From contig CAAFZP010000129.1 in NCBI GenBank assembly GCA_900767585.1, positions 34,098-98,097 on the forward strand: a DNA stretch of 64,000 nt. The letters are read 5' to 3'. The position numbers and the translations under genes are program-made. The notes under the pieces were generated by a model that searched no databases, was not told the DNA's origin, and saw only the letters and a program-made list of their open reading frames with translations. Origin of the DNA: Lachnospiraceae bacterium. Its GTDB lineage: Bacteria > Bacillota > Clostridia > Lachnospirales > Lachnospiraceae. This document shows, in pieces, positions 19,769-29,118 of this stretch; position 1 is the first letter of the stretch; each line of letters starts with the position of its first letter.

Positions 19769-20266
19769 TTACTTACAATAATCCAAAAATTTCTCTTTGA
19801 TTTCTTCTCTGTCTATCCCCATTGCCAAAGCAAGTTCACTGTAAAGTCCATCCTCGGCAAGTTTCATATACCGCTCATCTGTCACGGTCACTTTCTTCCC
19901 GTTTGCTTCCCGTTCTTCCTTCCGGATTAAAAGTGCTTTGATCATCTGCACGCATTGACGCAGGTCGCAGCTCTTCATCGCCTTTTTATACGTATCATCC
20001 CGTTGTCTCTCGCTCTGGATTTTAAGCGGTTCAATCTCCTTCACTTCCTCAAGCAGTGCCTTTGCTTCTTCTGCTGTAATCACGCTCCGAAGTACAACCC
20101 TGTTATTGTCTGTCGGACAAAAAAGCCGGCTGTCCCGTGTCTTCTCCGGCACTAATACATAATACAACTTATCCGACGTACTCCCCGCAATATCCGGATG
20201 CGTTATTTCCTCTACCCTGCATATGCCATTGCTGCCATATACGATATAATCTCCAACCTGAAACAC
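19769..20266 (-). CDS. CarD-family transcription regulator
   Basis: 165 residues. The N-terminal ~60 residues (FQVGDYIVYGSNGICRVEEI) form the RNA-polymerase-interacting CarD/CdnL/TRCF Tudor-like domain, followed by a helical C-terminal region with a conserved basic patch. These proteins bind the polymerase beta subunit and stabilise open promoter complexes. The start is GTG at 20266, with GGAGG 7 bases upstream. It is transcribed away from the GGDEF gene across a shared 297-base intergenic region. The family assignment is firm; target genes are unknown. Confidence 0.9.
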   Translation of the reverse strand: MFQVGDYIVYGSNGICRVEEITHPDIAGSTSDKLYYVLVPEKTRDSRLFCPTDNNRVVLRSVITAEEAKALLEEVKEIEPLKIQSERQRDDTYKKAMKSCDLRQCVQMIKALLIRKEEREANGKKVTVTDERYMKLAEDGLYSELALAMGIDREEIKEKFLDYCK

Positions 20267-20517
20267 GCTCTCGCCTCCATTTTTTATTCCCCGTCTTTTG
20301 CTTTTCTTTCTTATTTATAATAACACTTTTTTAAAAAAACTGTAAGGAGGTTTTCCATACATGCCTGATTTTCGGCGTTTTCACAAAGAATCAGCATATA
20401 TTTTTTGTATTTTTTCACAATTGCTTTTTTCTATTTTTTACAAATTTTTACAAGTATATCATTTATTGTTGATTTTCCTTATAAAATGTCGATAATGAAA
20501 TTAAAGGAACTGCCAGG

Positions 20518-20531
20518 CGGGTGCAAACCCG
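20518..20531 (+). other. 5' leader hairpin with GCAA tetraloop ahead of the GGDEF gene
   Basis: A 5-bp stem CGGGT/ACCCG is closed by a GCAA (GNRA) tetraloop, 33 bases before the start codon. GNRA loops often mark structured RNA. It does not match the c-di-GMP-I or c-di-GMP-II riboswitch consensus as I know them. The rest of the 20267-20563 gap is AT-rich and holds overlapping weak promoter-like hexamers on both strands. Confidence 0.35.
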
Positions 20532-20563
20532 GATCTACATAGCAAAACAAGGGGGATATATTT

Positions 20564-22873
20564 TTGAGAAAGAAAATCGGATTACTCATAGACGAATTAA
20601 ATACACCTTTTACTTCGGAAGCGGTCAAGGGTGCCGAACTTGGTGCTATGGCTGTCGATGCGGATATGTATATCTTTCCGGGCATGTACCTGGATGATAC
20701 GAAGATTTCTGACGATCATCTTTTGTATGAATATCAGTATAATACATTGTTTCAGTTTGCAAACGACAAACATCTGGATATTCTGTATATCATGATGGGA
20801 CTGATTGGCTGCAGAGTTGATCTGGAACGTCGGCAGAAATTTTTGTCCCGATACCTGAATATTCCAGTTGTCATCTTATATACAGAGATGCCAGGCTATC
20901 CGTCCATGATTTTTGACAACCAGAGTTCTTTTATGAAAGGGATCCGTCATCTGATCGTAGATCACGGGGCAAAAAAGATTGGGTACGTAAGCGGGCCAAA
21001 GACAAATATCGACGCGATGGAACGTCTGCAGGCTTATAAACGGGTACTCTCCGAACAATCCATTCCTTACAATGAAAACTATGTCATCTATGGCAATTTT
21101 GAAGAAAGCAGCGAAAAACTGATTGGTGCTTTTATTGCTACCCATCCGGAACTCGATGCAATTGTATTTGCAAATGACGAGATGGCAAAAGGCGGTTACC
21201 ATGCATGTGCAAAGCTCGGAATCACAATCGGCAAAGATCTGCTTGTAATCGGTTTTGACAATGCACCTTATGCGTCCACCCTGAACCCACCTCTGACGAC
21301 AGTGGAAGCAAATGCGGCAGAACTTACCTATACAGCCATCACACATATCGATGATTTTCTCGAAGACTGTTCTTCCGACATGATTCGGCGTGTTCCAACC
21401 CATTATCTGCATCGTTGTTCGTGCGGATGCGAAAATTACGATTACGATACGCTTGCCAGCAAGCTGCATTTGAAAGACCTGCTCCATGAAGCAAAACGTC
21501 CGGAAGTCATCCGGCATATCATGACGTATCTGTTTGGAACGTATACAAACACTGACCGCACCACACACCTTCAGGATGATTTGTCTGTATTCTTCCGGCT
21601 GATCTGTGATCTGACGCAATCAGATGATATTCTCGCAGACCGTATGGATGCAAAGACATTATTTACACAGATTATCAACCAGTCGATATTTGCATATACA
21701 TCCGTGGAGTTTTTTGTCAATCTCCTCTTCTCTTTACAATTTACCATGGAGCGTGAGATTTCCGATCCGTATTGCAGGATTGCATTTGTGGATGTATTTT
21801 CTTCTATGTATCAGCAGCTTTCCGTATCAAACTTCCGGACTTATCAGAAGCAATACAGCGGGCTTACACAGATTACGCATCTTGTCGATGAAATCAGCGC
21901 AAATCTGTCTCCATACGAGCTTATGGAACTGCCATACGAATCGATTTTAAAAAATCTCGGAGCGATTGGCATCCGGTCATCCTTTTTATATACCTTTAAA
22001 AGCCCAATCAACCATCCACGGGATTCTGTATTTACGAAACCGGATTCCATGCTTCTGCGTGCATACACGATTGGGAACAAATCATATGGCGTTGCAAAGA
22101 AGGACCAGCTTGTCTCGGTTGACAGTCTGTTCCGCAACCAGAAACTTGCGCAAGAAGAACGTGGTACTTATGTTCTCGCTCCGCTTTTTTCACAGGAGCA
22201 GTTGTTGGGTCTTATGGTATGTGAAGCAGAATTTGAACATTTCAGTTTGATTCCATCTCTCGCGATTCACATATCTGCAGCATTAAAGACAATGCTTCTG
22301 CTTGAACAGCAGCAGGAAATCAGTGAACATTTGCAAGAGAACTTAGAACAGATGTCTAAGCACAACCTGATCTTGAACGAGATTTCAAAGACCGATCAGC
22401 TGACCGGCCTTTACAACCGGTGGGGATTCCTTGATTATGTAAAATCCATCATCGAAAATCCTTTGAACCATAACCGTGAAGTGCTTGTATTATATGCTGA
22501 TATGGATAATTTGAAGATAATCAATGACCGCTATGGACACGATGAAGGCGACTTTGCACTTCGCGAGATCGGCAAGATCTTAAAAGAAGCATTCCGGAAT
22601 ACCGACATCATATCCCGTTTTGGCGGCGATGAATTCGTAGCTTTCGCATTGCTTGGCATCCCGAACTACGAAAAGATCATGAAACACCGGATTGAAGAAA
22701 TCACCGAGCGGCACAATCAGGCAGTCCAGAAACCTTACCGGATTGAGATGAGCATCGGAATCTGTGAAGTTACATGTTCCAGAGATTTAAAGATAGAAAA
22801 AGTATTAGAACAGGCAGACAAAAAATTATATATCGAAAAGAAAGCAAAAAAAGAAGGAAGAAAGCAGGTTTAA
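20564..22873 (+). CDS. Diguanylate cyclase with LacI-like periplasmic-binding-fold sensor
   Basis: 769 residues starting at TTG (20564) with AGGGGGAT upstream. Residues 1-280 look like the sugar-binding fold of LacI/GalR regulators (KKIGLLIDEL, GYVSGPKTN, FANDEMAKGG, VIGFDNAPYASTLNPPLTTV) but without a DNA-binding head. A helical and GAF-like middle follows. The C-terminal GGDEF domain has TDQLTGLYNRWGF and the active site RFGGDEF, with an inhibitory RxxD site (RNTD) five residues upstream of the motif. There is no signal or membrane segment, so it likely senses a small cytosolic ligand and makes c-di-GMP. It is one of only two protein genes on the plus strand. Confidence 0.9.
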   Translation: MRKKIGLLIDELNTPFTSEAVKGAELGAMAVDADMYIFPGMYLDDTKISDDHLLYEYQYNTLFQFANDKHLDILYIMMGLIGCRVDLERRQKFLSRYLNIPVVILYTEMPGYPSMIFDNQSSFMKGIRHLIVDHGAKKIGYVSGPKTNIDAMERLQAYKRVLSEQSIPYNENYVIYGNFEESSEKLIGAFIATHPELDAIVFANDEMAKGGYHACAKLGITIGKDLLVIGFDNAPYASTLNPPLTTVEANAAELTYTAITHIDDFLEDCSSDMIRRVPTHYLHRCSCGCENYDYDTLASKLHLKDLLHEAKRPEVIRHIMTYLFGTYTNTDRTTHLQDDLSVFFRLICDLTQSDDILADRMDAKTLFTQIINQSIFAYTSVEFFVNLLFSLQFTMEREISDPYCRIAFVDVFSSMYQQLSVSNFRTYQKQYSGLTQITHLVDEISANLSPYELMELPYESILKNLGAIGIRSSFLYTFKSPINHPRDSVFTKPDSMLLRAYTIGNKSYGVAKKDQLVSVDSLFRNQKLAQEERGTYVLAPLFSQEQLLGLMVCEAEFEHFSLIPSLAIHISAALKTMLLLEQQQEISEHLQENLEQMSKHNLILNEISKTDQLTGLYNRWGFLDYVKSIIENPLNHNREVLVLYADMDNLKIINDRYGHDEGDFALREIGKILKEAFRNTDIISRFGGDEFVAFALLGIPNYEKIMKHRIEEITERHNQAVQKPYRIEMSIGICEVTCSRDLKIEKVLEQADKKLYIEKKAKKEGRKQV

Positions 22874-22888
22874 AATCTGCTTTCTTCC
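22856..22888. terminator. Bidirectional intrinsic terminator between convergent genes
   Basis: A perfect 12-bp stem (GGAAGAAAGCAG with its complement, 9-base loop) overlaps the stop codon of the GGDEF gene. T-rich tracts follow on both strands, so it can end both the GGDEF transcript and the opposing DUF951 transcript. Confidence 0.8.
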
Positions 22889-22910
22889 TTTTCTTTCCAT
22901 CATCTTTCCA

Positions 22911-23087
22911 TCATTCAACCAACCCACGAAATCCTTTTTCTACTGTGTTCCTTGGCAGCATCACCATATGCCCGCATACTCTGCACTTCAATCGGAAATC
23001 CATACCAACCCGCAGGACTTCCCATTCGTTGCCGCCACATGGGTGTGGCTTTTTCATCCGAATTACCTGTCCAACCTGAAAATCCAT
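22911..23087 (-). CDS. DUF951 family small zinc-ribbon-like protein
   Basis: 58 residues from the ATG at 23087; the ORF could extend upstream but the conserved family begins at MDFQVGQVIRMKKPHPCGGNEW. It has the DUF951 pattern with cysteines in HPCGGNEWEVLR and KCRVCGHMVMLPR, probably binding a metal. AGGATAGGA precedes the start. The family is widespread in Firmicutes and often sits near ychF or mechanosensitive channel genes, but its function is not known. Here it follows a HAD phosphatase gene after 55 bases. Confidence 0.85.
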   Translation of the reverse strand: MDFQVGQVIRMKKPHPCGGNEWEVLRVGMDFRLKCRVCGHMVMLPRNTVEKGFRGLVE

Positions 23088-23142
23088 AGTTCCTATCCTC
23101 TTTTCCACATGGTCCTCACACAGCCATCCATATCCCGTACTG

Positions 23143-23805
23143 TCATCGCTGCAGGATGATATGCACCATCTCTTCCGCATTTTCAGCGAGATATCTGCAG
23201 TCACAGGCTTCAAACTCTTCTTTACTGCCGTATCCAAACAGTACACCGATTGTCTCAATTCCAAACGCTCTGGCACCAAGTACATCAAATTTCCGGTCGC
23301 CCACCATGATAATATCGCTCACCGATGGTTTTGTCTGATCCGGTGCAATGCCTGTAAGCAGATATTCAATCACCGCAGCTTTTGTATCTCTTGATTTATC
23401 AAAGGTACTGCCGGCAATGATATCAAAATATCCATCTAACCTCAGATACTCCAATATCTGCTTTGCATAAAGCTCCGGTTTCGATGTTGCCACATACAGA
23501 TGACAACCATGCGCCTGAAGTGTCCGAAACGCATCTTCCATCCCCGGCATGATGCCATTTTGATAGATGCCTTGCGTGCTGTAATATTCCCGGTAATAAA
23601 GGACTGCCTGTTCCGCTTCATTTTCCGAGAGTCCATGGAATTCCCGGAATGAATCCCGAAGTGGCGGACCAATATACGGGTGCAAAGAAGTTCTGTTTTC
23701 TACTGTAATTCCAAACCGCGAAAGTGCATACAACACCCCATTGATGATGCCCTCTTCCGGTTCTGTGATTGTGCCATCCAGGTCAAAAAAAACATATTGG
23801 TACAT
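23143..23805 (-). CDS. HAD-superfamily phosphatase (phosphoglycolate phosphatase-like)
   Basis: 220 residues with the four HAD motifs: nucleophile DLDGT near the N-terminus (FFDLDGTI), the threonine/serine motif ATSKPE, a lysine (K in DTKAAV) and the acidic motif IMVGDRKFDV. The helical cap between motifs I and II is of the Gph/PgmB type. The substrate is not evident; small phosphorylated metabolites are usual. The gene starts immediately after the CBS-domain gene (stop and start almost touching), so translation is probably coupled. Confidence 0.88.
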   Translation of the reverse strand: MYQYVFFDLDGTITEPEEGIINGVLYALSRFGITVENRTSLHPYIGPPLRDSFREFHGLSENEAEQAVLYYREYYSTQGIYQNGIMPGMEDAFRTLQAHGCHLYVATSKPELYAKQILEYLRLDGYFDIIAGSTFDKSRDTKAAVIEYLLTGIAPDQTKPSVSDIIMVGDRKFDVLGARAFGIETIGVLFGYGSKEEFEACDCRYLAENAEEMVHIILQR

Positions 23806-23806
23806 A

Positions 23807-24190
23807 TCAGTTTTTCAGATACAGAATAATACTCTTTCGTGTGATAATCCCGATAAAGCAATCCCGGTCATCTACCACACAGAGGAAATTCCGATCCAGA
23901 ATCCTTTCCATAATCTCATCTTTTTCTACAGTATTTAACACTTTGGCTCCTACATCTTTGTTGACAATATCCGCCACCTTGTACTTGCCAAGGTCCTCGC
24001 GTCCATGTTCCATAACTGCACGCAAAAAATCGCCCTCGCTTGCAATTCCGACATACCGTCCCTGATTGTCGACGACCGGAATTGCCGTATACGTAGATCC
24101 AAGCAGAAATGCAACTGCCTGATCCAACGGATCATTTGCATTTAAATAGGTCAATGTATGCTTCGGAATCAATATACTAAAAATATTCAT
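23807..24190 (-). CDS. Two-CBS-domain protein
   Basis: 127 residues made of a single tandem pair of CBS domains (about 8-60 and 68-125), with TAIPVVDNQGRYVGIASEGDFL and FLCVVDDRDCFIGIITRKSI as the matching core strands. Such stand-alone pairs bind adenine nucleotides and, in Firmicutes, some bind c-di-AMP (CbpB-like). No other domain is present. AGGAGG lies 7 bases before the ATG. The downstream HAD gene is tightly coupled, which may mean that nucleotide binding modulates that enzyme; this is inference. Confidence 0.85.
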   Translation of the reverse strand: MNIFSILIPKHTLTYLNANDPLDQAVAFLLGSTYTAIPVVDNQGRYVGIASEGDFLRAVMEHGREDLGKYKVADIVNKDVGAKVLNTVEKDEIMERILDRNFLCVVDDRDCFIGIITRKSIILYLKN

Positions 24191-24214
24191 ATGTAACCTC
24201 CTGGCTCATAATAA

Positions 24215-24240
24215 GCTGCTGATCCATCCAAACCAGCAGC
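24215..24240 (-). terminator. Weak terminator-like hairpin after DAHP synthase
   Basis: A perfect 7-bp stem GCTGCTG/CAGCAGC with a 12-base loop lies 22 bases after the DAHP synthase stop. On the minus strand it is followed only by TTATTATG, so termination may be inefficient. Confidence 0.4.
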
Positions 24241-24262
24241 CTATACATAAGTCTCAATTTTC

Positions 24263-25291
24263 TTACAGCTGCTCTGCCATCTCCAGAAGCAGTCTCTCTG
24301 TCTTCTTCCATCCAAGGCAAGGATCTGTGATTGACTTACCATAGCAGCCACCGCCGATTGGCTGGTTTCCATCCTCGATGTAGCTTTCTACCATAACACC
24401 CTTAACCAGATGTTTTACTTCATCGCTGTGTCTTCTGCTATGCAGAATTTCATTTACGATACGTGGCTGTTCATCCCACTTCTTACCGGAGTTGTTGTGA
24501 TTTGCATCCACGATACAGGCTGGATTTACAAGCTTATACTTGCCATACGCCTCTGCCAGATACTTCAAGTCTTCATAGTGATAGTTCGGAATCGAACGTC
24601 CACTCTTACTCAGCGAACCACGCAGGATGCAATGTGCCAATGGATTTCCATCTGTCTTTGCCTCATAACCGGAGAAAAGGAATGTATGCTTTGCCTGTGC
24701 AGCCACACAGGAATTGAGCATAACCGAGATATCTCCGCTTGTCGGATTCTTCATACCAACCGGGACATCAATACCACTCGATGTCAGACGGTGTGCCTGA
24801 TTCTCCACACTTCTTGCACCGATTGCCACGTACGAGAGAATATCCTCTAAGTAAGGCCAGTTATCGGTATAGAGCATCTCATCTGCTGCAGTAAGCCCTG
24901 TCTCGCGGATTGCCTTGATGTGCATCTTCCGGATTGCTTTTACACCTTCGATGAAATCCGGCTTATCTTCCGGGTTTGGCTGATGCAGCATACCCTTATA
25001 TCCGGAACCGTTTGTACGCGGTTTATTCGTATAGATTCTTGGAATTACAAAAACCTTATCTTTGATCTTCTCAGCAACAGCTGCCAACCTGCACAGATAA
25101 TCAAGCACGGAATTCTCATAATCCGCAGAACAAGGGCCGATGATTGCAATAAACTTATCGGACTCACCGGTAAATATCTTCTTAATCTCAGCATCTCTTT
25201 TTGCTTTGATTTCCTGTAACTCTTTGTCCATCGGATGCGCTGCTCGAATCTCTTCCGGCGTTGGAACCGCCTTTACCATATGTAAACCCAT
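24263..25291 (-). CDS. 3-deoxy-7-phosphoheptulonate (DAHP) synthase, AroG/F type
   Basis: 342 residues from the ATG at 25291, which has GGAGG 8 bases upstream; an upstream in-frame TTG at 25306 overlaps that ribosome site. It condenses phosphoenolpyruvate and erythrose-4-phosphate in the first step of the shikimate pathway. Family motifs are IIGPCSADY, PRIYTNKPRTNGSGYKGM, ENQAHR, PVGMKNPTSGD, VDANHNNSGKKW and ESYIEDGNQ. It belongs to the class I-alpha group that includes the feedback-inhibited E. coli isozymes; which amino acid inhibits it cannot be told. It has its own promoter inside the 3' end of the ABC permease gene. Confidence 0.95.
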   Translation of the reverse strand: MGLHMVKAVPTPEEIRAAHPMDKELQEIKAKRDAEIKKIFTGESDKFIAIIGPCSADYENSVLDYLCRLAAVAEKIKDKVFVIPRIYTNKPRTNGSGYKGMLHQPNPEDKPDFIEGVKAIRKMHIKAIRETGLTAADEMLYTDNWPYLEDILSYVAIGARSVENQAHRLTSSGIDVPVGMKNPTSGDISVMLNSCVAAQAKHTFLFSGYEAKTDGNPLAHCILRGSLSKSGRSIPNYHYEDLKYLAEAYGKYKLVNPACIVDANHNNSGKKWDEQPRIVNEILHSRRHSDEVKHLVKGVMVESYIEDGNQPIGGGCYGKSITDPCLGWKKTERLLLEMAEQL

Positions 25292-25408
25292 TTCTTTTTC
25301 CTCCAAAAAATTTTATATCTGTCACTTTGCATATGCGATGACAAGACACATCTCCGCATACAATGACAATTTCTACGTTCTTTGAACTCTCGAAATCGTA
25401 ACAGAAGT

Positions 25409-25438
25409 ATTATAACATATCTACTCGATAGACTTCAA
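25409..25438 (-). promoter_or_regulatory. Promoter of the DAHP synthase gene
   Basis: On the minus strand TTGAAG (25433-25438), an 18-base spacer and TATAAT (25409-25414). The -35 lies inside the last codons of the upstream permease gene. The leader is about 110 bases long, and I see no T-box or attenuator in it. Confidence 0.65.
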
Positions 25439-28045
25439 CGATTCAGCCATATCTATTTTATCAATTTTCCGGCGCATCACCAGATCCACAATAATCAGGA
25501 ATGCCAGTACAATCAGAACGCTATACAGATAACTGATATTCATGATTCTTGATGCAAATGCCACCATATCGACCTGAATCTGGGACATAACAAACCGATG
25601 CAGCAGACAGCCGAGCGGTAGTCCGACGACAATTCCCATCAGTGTCAGTACGAAATTCTCCCGGAAAACATACGATCCTGTCTCGCCCGGATAAAAACCA
25701 AGTACCTTGATTGTTGCAATCTCCCGCACACGCTCCGTAATATTGATATTGCTTAAGTTGAATAACACAATAAATGCAAGTGCACCCGCACTGCCGATGA
25801 CAAGTCCGACAACCGCATCCATCATCTTCATCATATTCTCCACACGGTCTTTGATGTCTGCAACAACCGAGACGCTCATCACATTGGAGAGTGCAGATAA
25901 TGTTCCCCCTGCCTCATAAGCGGTACTGTCTGTATCGACATGCAAATACATTGTATTTGCCTCGCATGCTTTGCCAAAATACTGTTCATAGCATTCCGGT
26001 GTGATATATGCGTAGTGCCATACATAGTTTTCGAAGATTCCCGATACCGTAAGCGTCACATCTCCCGCATCCGTATCATGCAAGGTAATCGGATCTCCAA
26101 CCGTCACATCCGCAATCTCCGCAATCTTCTTTGACAACATCACCTCACCGTTTCCCGGATAAGTGCCATTCTTTGTTGTCATGTCAAACTTCACAAATCC
26201 ATCTAAATCTTCCGGCTCTGCAGCAATCAGATACACTGTTTTAATTGCAGAAGCTGCATGATATTCTAACGTGCTTTTCAGGATTGCTGTGGAATCCTCA
26301 AAGCCATCGCCGACAGCATCCTCCACCTCCTGCTGTATATCCTCGTTATATGTGCCATTCAGAGTTACTTCCATATCGTAAGTATCGATATCTCCATACT
26401 GGAACTCCGCCAGATTTGATACCGAATCCTTCACTCCAAGCCCTGTCAGAACAAGCGCCGTACATCCGGCGATACCAAGCAGCATCATGAACATACGCTT
26501 CTTGAATCGGAATACATTTCGTGCTGTTACCTTATGTAAGAATTTCATTGGCTTCCAGATAAATGGAATCCGCTCGAGTAAGATACGTTTTCCCGCTGCC
26601 GGTGCTTTCGGCCGGATCAGCTCCGCCGGCATACACCGAAGCTCATTGATACAGGCAAGGAACGCCGTTCCCATCGAGCAAATCAGCGACACGAACAGAC
26701 AGATTACAAAAAGTCCCGGTGAGAAATAAAATTCAATGCCTGTTCCGAAATCATACAACATCTTATACGCCTCAGATATTACATATGGAAACAGATAACT
26801 TCCTCCGAAAAATCCGATCACGCATCCAAGAAATGCCGAGCTTCCGGAATAAATCAGATACTTCGCCATAATGCTTCCATTCGTATAGCCAAGCGCCCGG
26901 TATGTTCCGATCTGTCCACGCTCATCATCCACCATACGTGTCATCGTCGTCGAACAGACAAGTGCCGCAATCAGGAAGAAGAAAATCGGGAATACCTTTG
27001 CTACGCCATCGACGATGTTCGTATCATTGTCATAGCACATATAACCGACATTCGTCGAACGATCCAGCACATACGTCTTTACATCTCCAAATGCTTTCTT
27101 CGCCGCCTGTTCTCCATATTCCTGTACGAGTGCATCCTGTTGTTCCTGCGTAAGAGGCTGTAACTGTTCCATCCGGGCTATCTGCTCCTGTGTGAGCGTT
27201 CCGCTCTGTGCATCCTGCATGATTGCCTGTAATTCTTGCTGTTGTTTTTCAACCGCGTCCTCCACAAGTGTCCTGCCCAGCTTCTTCACAAGCCTGTCAT
27301 ACCGGCTATCCGTGACCTCCTGCAACGCTTTTTCCATATCCGGTGTGACGTCGTCGATAAACTCATCATAAGCATCCGTGTAAATATCATAGCTATCCTG
27401 ACTTTTCACATAGATTTCCTTATATGCATCGAAGGAAAACCCATCCTCCGGAATGAAGATAAATGCACTGATTCTTCCATTTCCAAGCGTTGTCGTTCCA
27501 CGTTCAATATTGATATACATCGGGGAATTCACTGTACCGACAACTTTGTATTTCTTGTGTGCAAATGCATCTTTTGTATCCTGCGGATTGCTGTCCGCAA
27601 TCTCGATTTCCTGTCCGATGATATCCTGTCCCTTAAACTGATATGCATCCACCACACATTCATCGTCCGCTTCCGGCATACGCCCATCCCGCAGCTCCAG
27701 TGTATTCACATGCTCCGTAATGGACTGTGCCCGCAACACCTTCTCCTTACCATCCGGATCTTCATAGATCATATCTTCGTAATAAGAACCATCTGCCGCC
27801 AGCACATGATCCTGCTTCCGCATTTCTTCCACAGCCTCCGTGTCAAATCCAATTGAAGAAAGCAGCCGGAAATCATAGAAGTTATACTCCCGCAGATAGT
27901 TATTGCCGGTTTCCACCATGCCGGGTTTCGTCACTTTAAGTCCCGAGAAAAATCCAACACCAAGCGCAATGATTGCCAGAATTGCCAGGTACCGTCCCAT
28001 ACTCTGTCCAATTGTTCTACGTATATTTTTTCTATATGCCCGCAT
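25421..28045 (-). CDS. ABC transporter permease, FtsX/MacB-like
   Basis: 874 residues. One N-terminal helix (YLAILAIIALGVGFFSGL) precedes a ~300-residue extracytoplasmic part with a Gln/Glu-rich helical stretch near residues 265-315. Two FtsX modules follow, each with helices near residues 355-460 and 760-860, separated by a second extracytoplasmic domain. This is the fused double-FtsX layout of exporters for lipoproteins, antimicrobial peptides or similar compounds. The ATPase gene is directly upstream (6-base gap). The start overlaps the ATPase stop region and has a weak ribosome site, so coupling is likely. The substrate is unknown. Confidence 0.9.
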   Translation of the reverse strand: MRAYRKNIRRTIGQSMGRYLAILAIIALGVGFFSGLKVTKPGMVETGNNYLREYNFYDFRLLSSIGFDTEAVEEMRKQDHVLAADGSYYEDMIYEDPDGKEKVLRAQSITEHVNTLELRDGRMPEADDECVVDAYQFKGQDIIGQEIEIADSNPQDTKDAFAHKKYKVVGTVNSPMYINIERGTTTLGNGRISAFIFIPEDGFSFDAYKEIYVKSQDSYDIYTDAYDEFIDDVTPDMEKALQEVTDSRYDRLVKKLGRTLVEDAVEKQQQELQAIMQDAQSGTLTQEQIARMEQLQPLTQEQQDALVQEYGEQAAKKAFGDVKTYVLDRSTNVGYMCYDNDTNIVDGVAKVFPIFFFLIAALVCSTTMTRMVDDERGQIGTYRALGYTNGSIMAKYLIYSGSSAFLGCVIGFFGGSYLFPYVISEAYKMLYDFGTGIEFYFSPGLFVICLFVSLICSMGTAFLACINELRCMPAELIRPKAPAAGKRILLERIPFIWKPMKFLHKVTARNVFRFKKRMFMMLLGIAGCTALVLTGLGVKDSVSNLAEFQYGDIDTYDMEVTLNGTYNEDIQQEVEDAVGDGFEDSTAILKSTLEYHAASAIKTVYLIAAEPEDLDGFVKFDMTTKNGTYPGNGEVMLSKKIAEIADVTVGDPITLHDTDAGDVTLTVSGIFENYVWHYAYITPECYEQYFGKACEANTMYLHVDTDSTAYEAGGTLSALSNVMSVSVVADIKDRVENMMKMMDAVVGLVIGSAGALAFIVLFNLSNINITERVREIATIKVLGFYPGETGSYVFRENFVLTLMGIVVGLPLGCLLHRFVMSQIQVDMVAFASRIMNISYLYSVLIVLAFLIIVDLVMRRKIDKIDMAESLKSIE

Positions 28046-28051
28046 CGTCTA

Positions 28052-28753
28052 TCACCACTCAATTTCTTCTACCGGTACAATCTGTTCATTCATTTTCACA
28101 GATGCGATTTTACCGCTTTTTACTTTTATTATCCGGTCTGCCATCGCAGTCAGCGCCTGGTTGTGTGTGATGATGACAACGGTCATGCCACGCTTTCGGC
28201 TGCAATCCTGCAACAGCTTTAAAATTGCCTTTCCCGTCTCATAATCAAGAGCTCCGGTCGGCTCATCACAGAGCAGAAGCTTCGGATTCTTCGCGAGTGC
28301 ACGCGCGATTGCCACACGCTGCTGTTCACCCCCGGATAACTGTGCCGGGAAGTTATTCATACGCGCTTCCAGTCCGACATGCGCAAGCACCTCCGATGGA
28401 TTCATCGGATCTTTCGATAACTGCGATGCAATCTCGACGTTTTCCAGCGCAGTCAGGTTCGGAATCAGATTATAAAACTGAAACACGAATCCGATATCCC
28501 GGCGTCTGTACGTTGCAAGCTGCTTCTTGTTGTAATCCGAAACCGCTGTGCCATCCAGATACACCTCGCCTTCAGTCAGGCGGTCCATACCACCAAGGAT
28601 ATTCAGCAGGGTGGTCTTACCTGCACCGGACTGTCCGACGATCACGCAAATTTCACCTTTCCCGATTTCGAAAGATGCATCCTTTAACGCTTCAACCTTG
28701 ACATCACCGGTCTGATAAGTTTTGCTTACGTTCTTAAACTCTACATAACTCAT
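28052..28753 (-). CDS. ABC transporter ATP-binding protein, LolD/MacB type
   Basis: 233 residues from the ATG at 28753 (AAGGA 8 bases upstream); the ORF can be read back to 28873 but that part comes from a repeat element and has no family match. Motifs: Walker [11 protein letters not shown]-loop [16 protein letters not shown], signature [15 protein letters not shown], Walker [13 protein letters not shown] and the H-loop IITHN. It powers the FtsX-like permease encoded next. The region upstream that should hold the promoter is occupied by a palindromic element at 28781-29107. Confidence 0.93.
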   Translation of the reverse strand: MSYVEFKNVSKTYQTGDVKVEALKDASFEIGKGEICVIVGQSGAGKTTLLNILGGMDRLTEGEVYLDGTAVSDYNKKQLATYRRRDIGFVFQFYNLIPNLTALENVEIASQLSKDPMNPSEVLAHVGLEARMNNFPAQLSGGEQQRVAIARALAKNPKLLLCDEPTGALDYETGKAILKLLQDCSRKRGMTVVIITHNQALTAMADRIIKVKSGKIASVKMNEQIVPVEEIEW

Positions 28754-28780
28754 TTGCATGTTCCTTTCTAATTTATCTGT

Positions 28781-29107
28781 GATAATTGCAAAATAATTCG
28801 ATATACCTGAGTATAACATACTGTTTCCCTGCGATATATCAATTTCACGAAGCATATAATGTATTGCAACCAAGAAATACTAAATGTTCCAATCTACAAT
28901 CTCTCATACTTCCGCAGCCGCTGCCAATTCGCCATCCCTGGCTCAATGGCAGCTTGTTTGAACATCGTGTTCAAACACTGCTGTTTTATTTATGGAACAT
29001 CAAGTATTTCTAAGTTGCAAACATATCATATGCTTCATGAAATTATATATCACAAGTGAACAATCATGTTATATCTCACTCATATCCAATTATATTTTGC
29101 AATTATC
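28781..29107. mobile_element. 327-bp long-inverted-repeat element (MITE-like, non-coding)
   Basis: The left arm (28781-28891) and the right arm (28993-29107) are imperfect inverted copies, starting with the same 15-base end GATAATTGCAAAATA. The centre (28892-28992) holds two further hairpins: GCTGCCA/TGGCAGC (28920-28953) and a 10-bp stem around TTTGAACA/TGTTCAAA (28955-28977). No ORF of note lies inside. Long terminal inverted repeats without a transposase are the mark of a MITE or a similar folded repeat. No target duplication could be proven. It sits between the alcohol dehydrogenase stop and the ABC ATPase start, where a promoter would be expected. Confidence 0.65.
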
Positions 29108-29118
29108 TATAACCAATA

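Noticed and set aside
20461..20563. c-di-GMP riboswitch before the GGDEF gene
   Set aside because: The leader lacks the conserved GEMM-I and c-di-GMP-II sequence blocks; only one short hairpin is seen.
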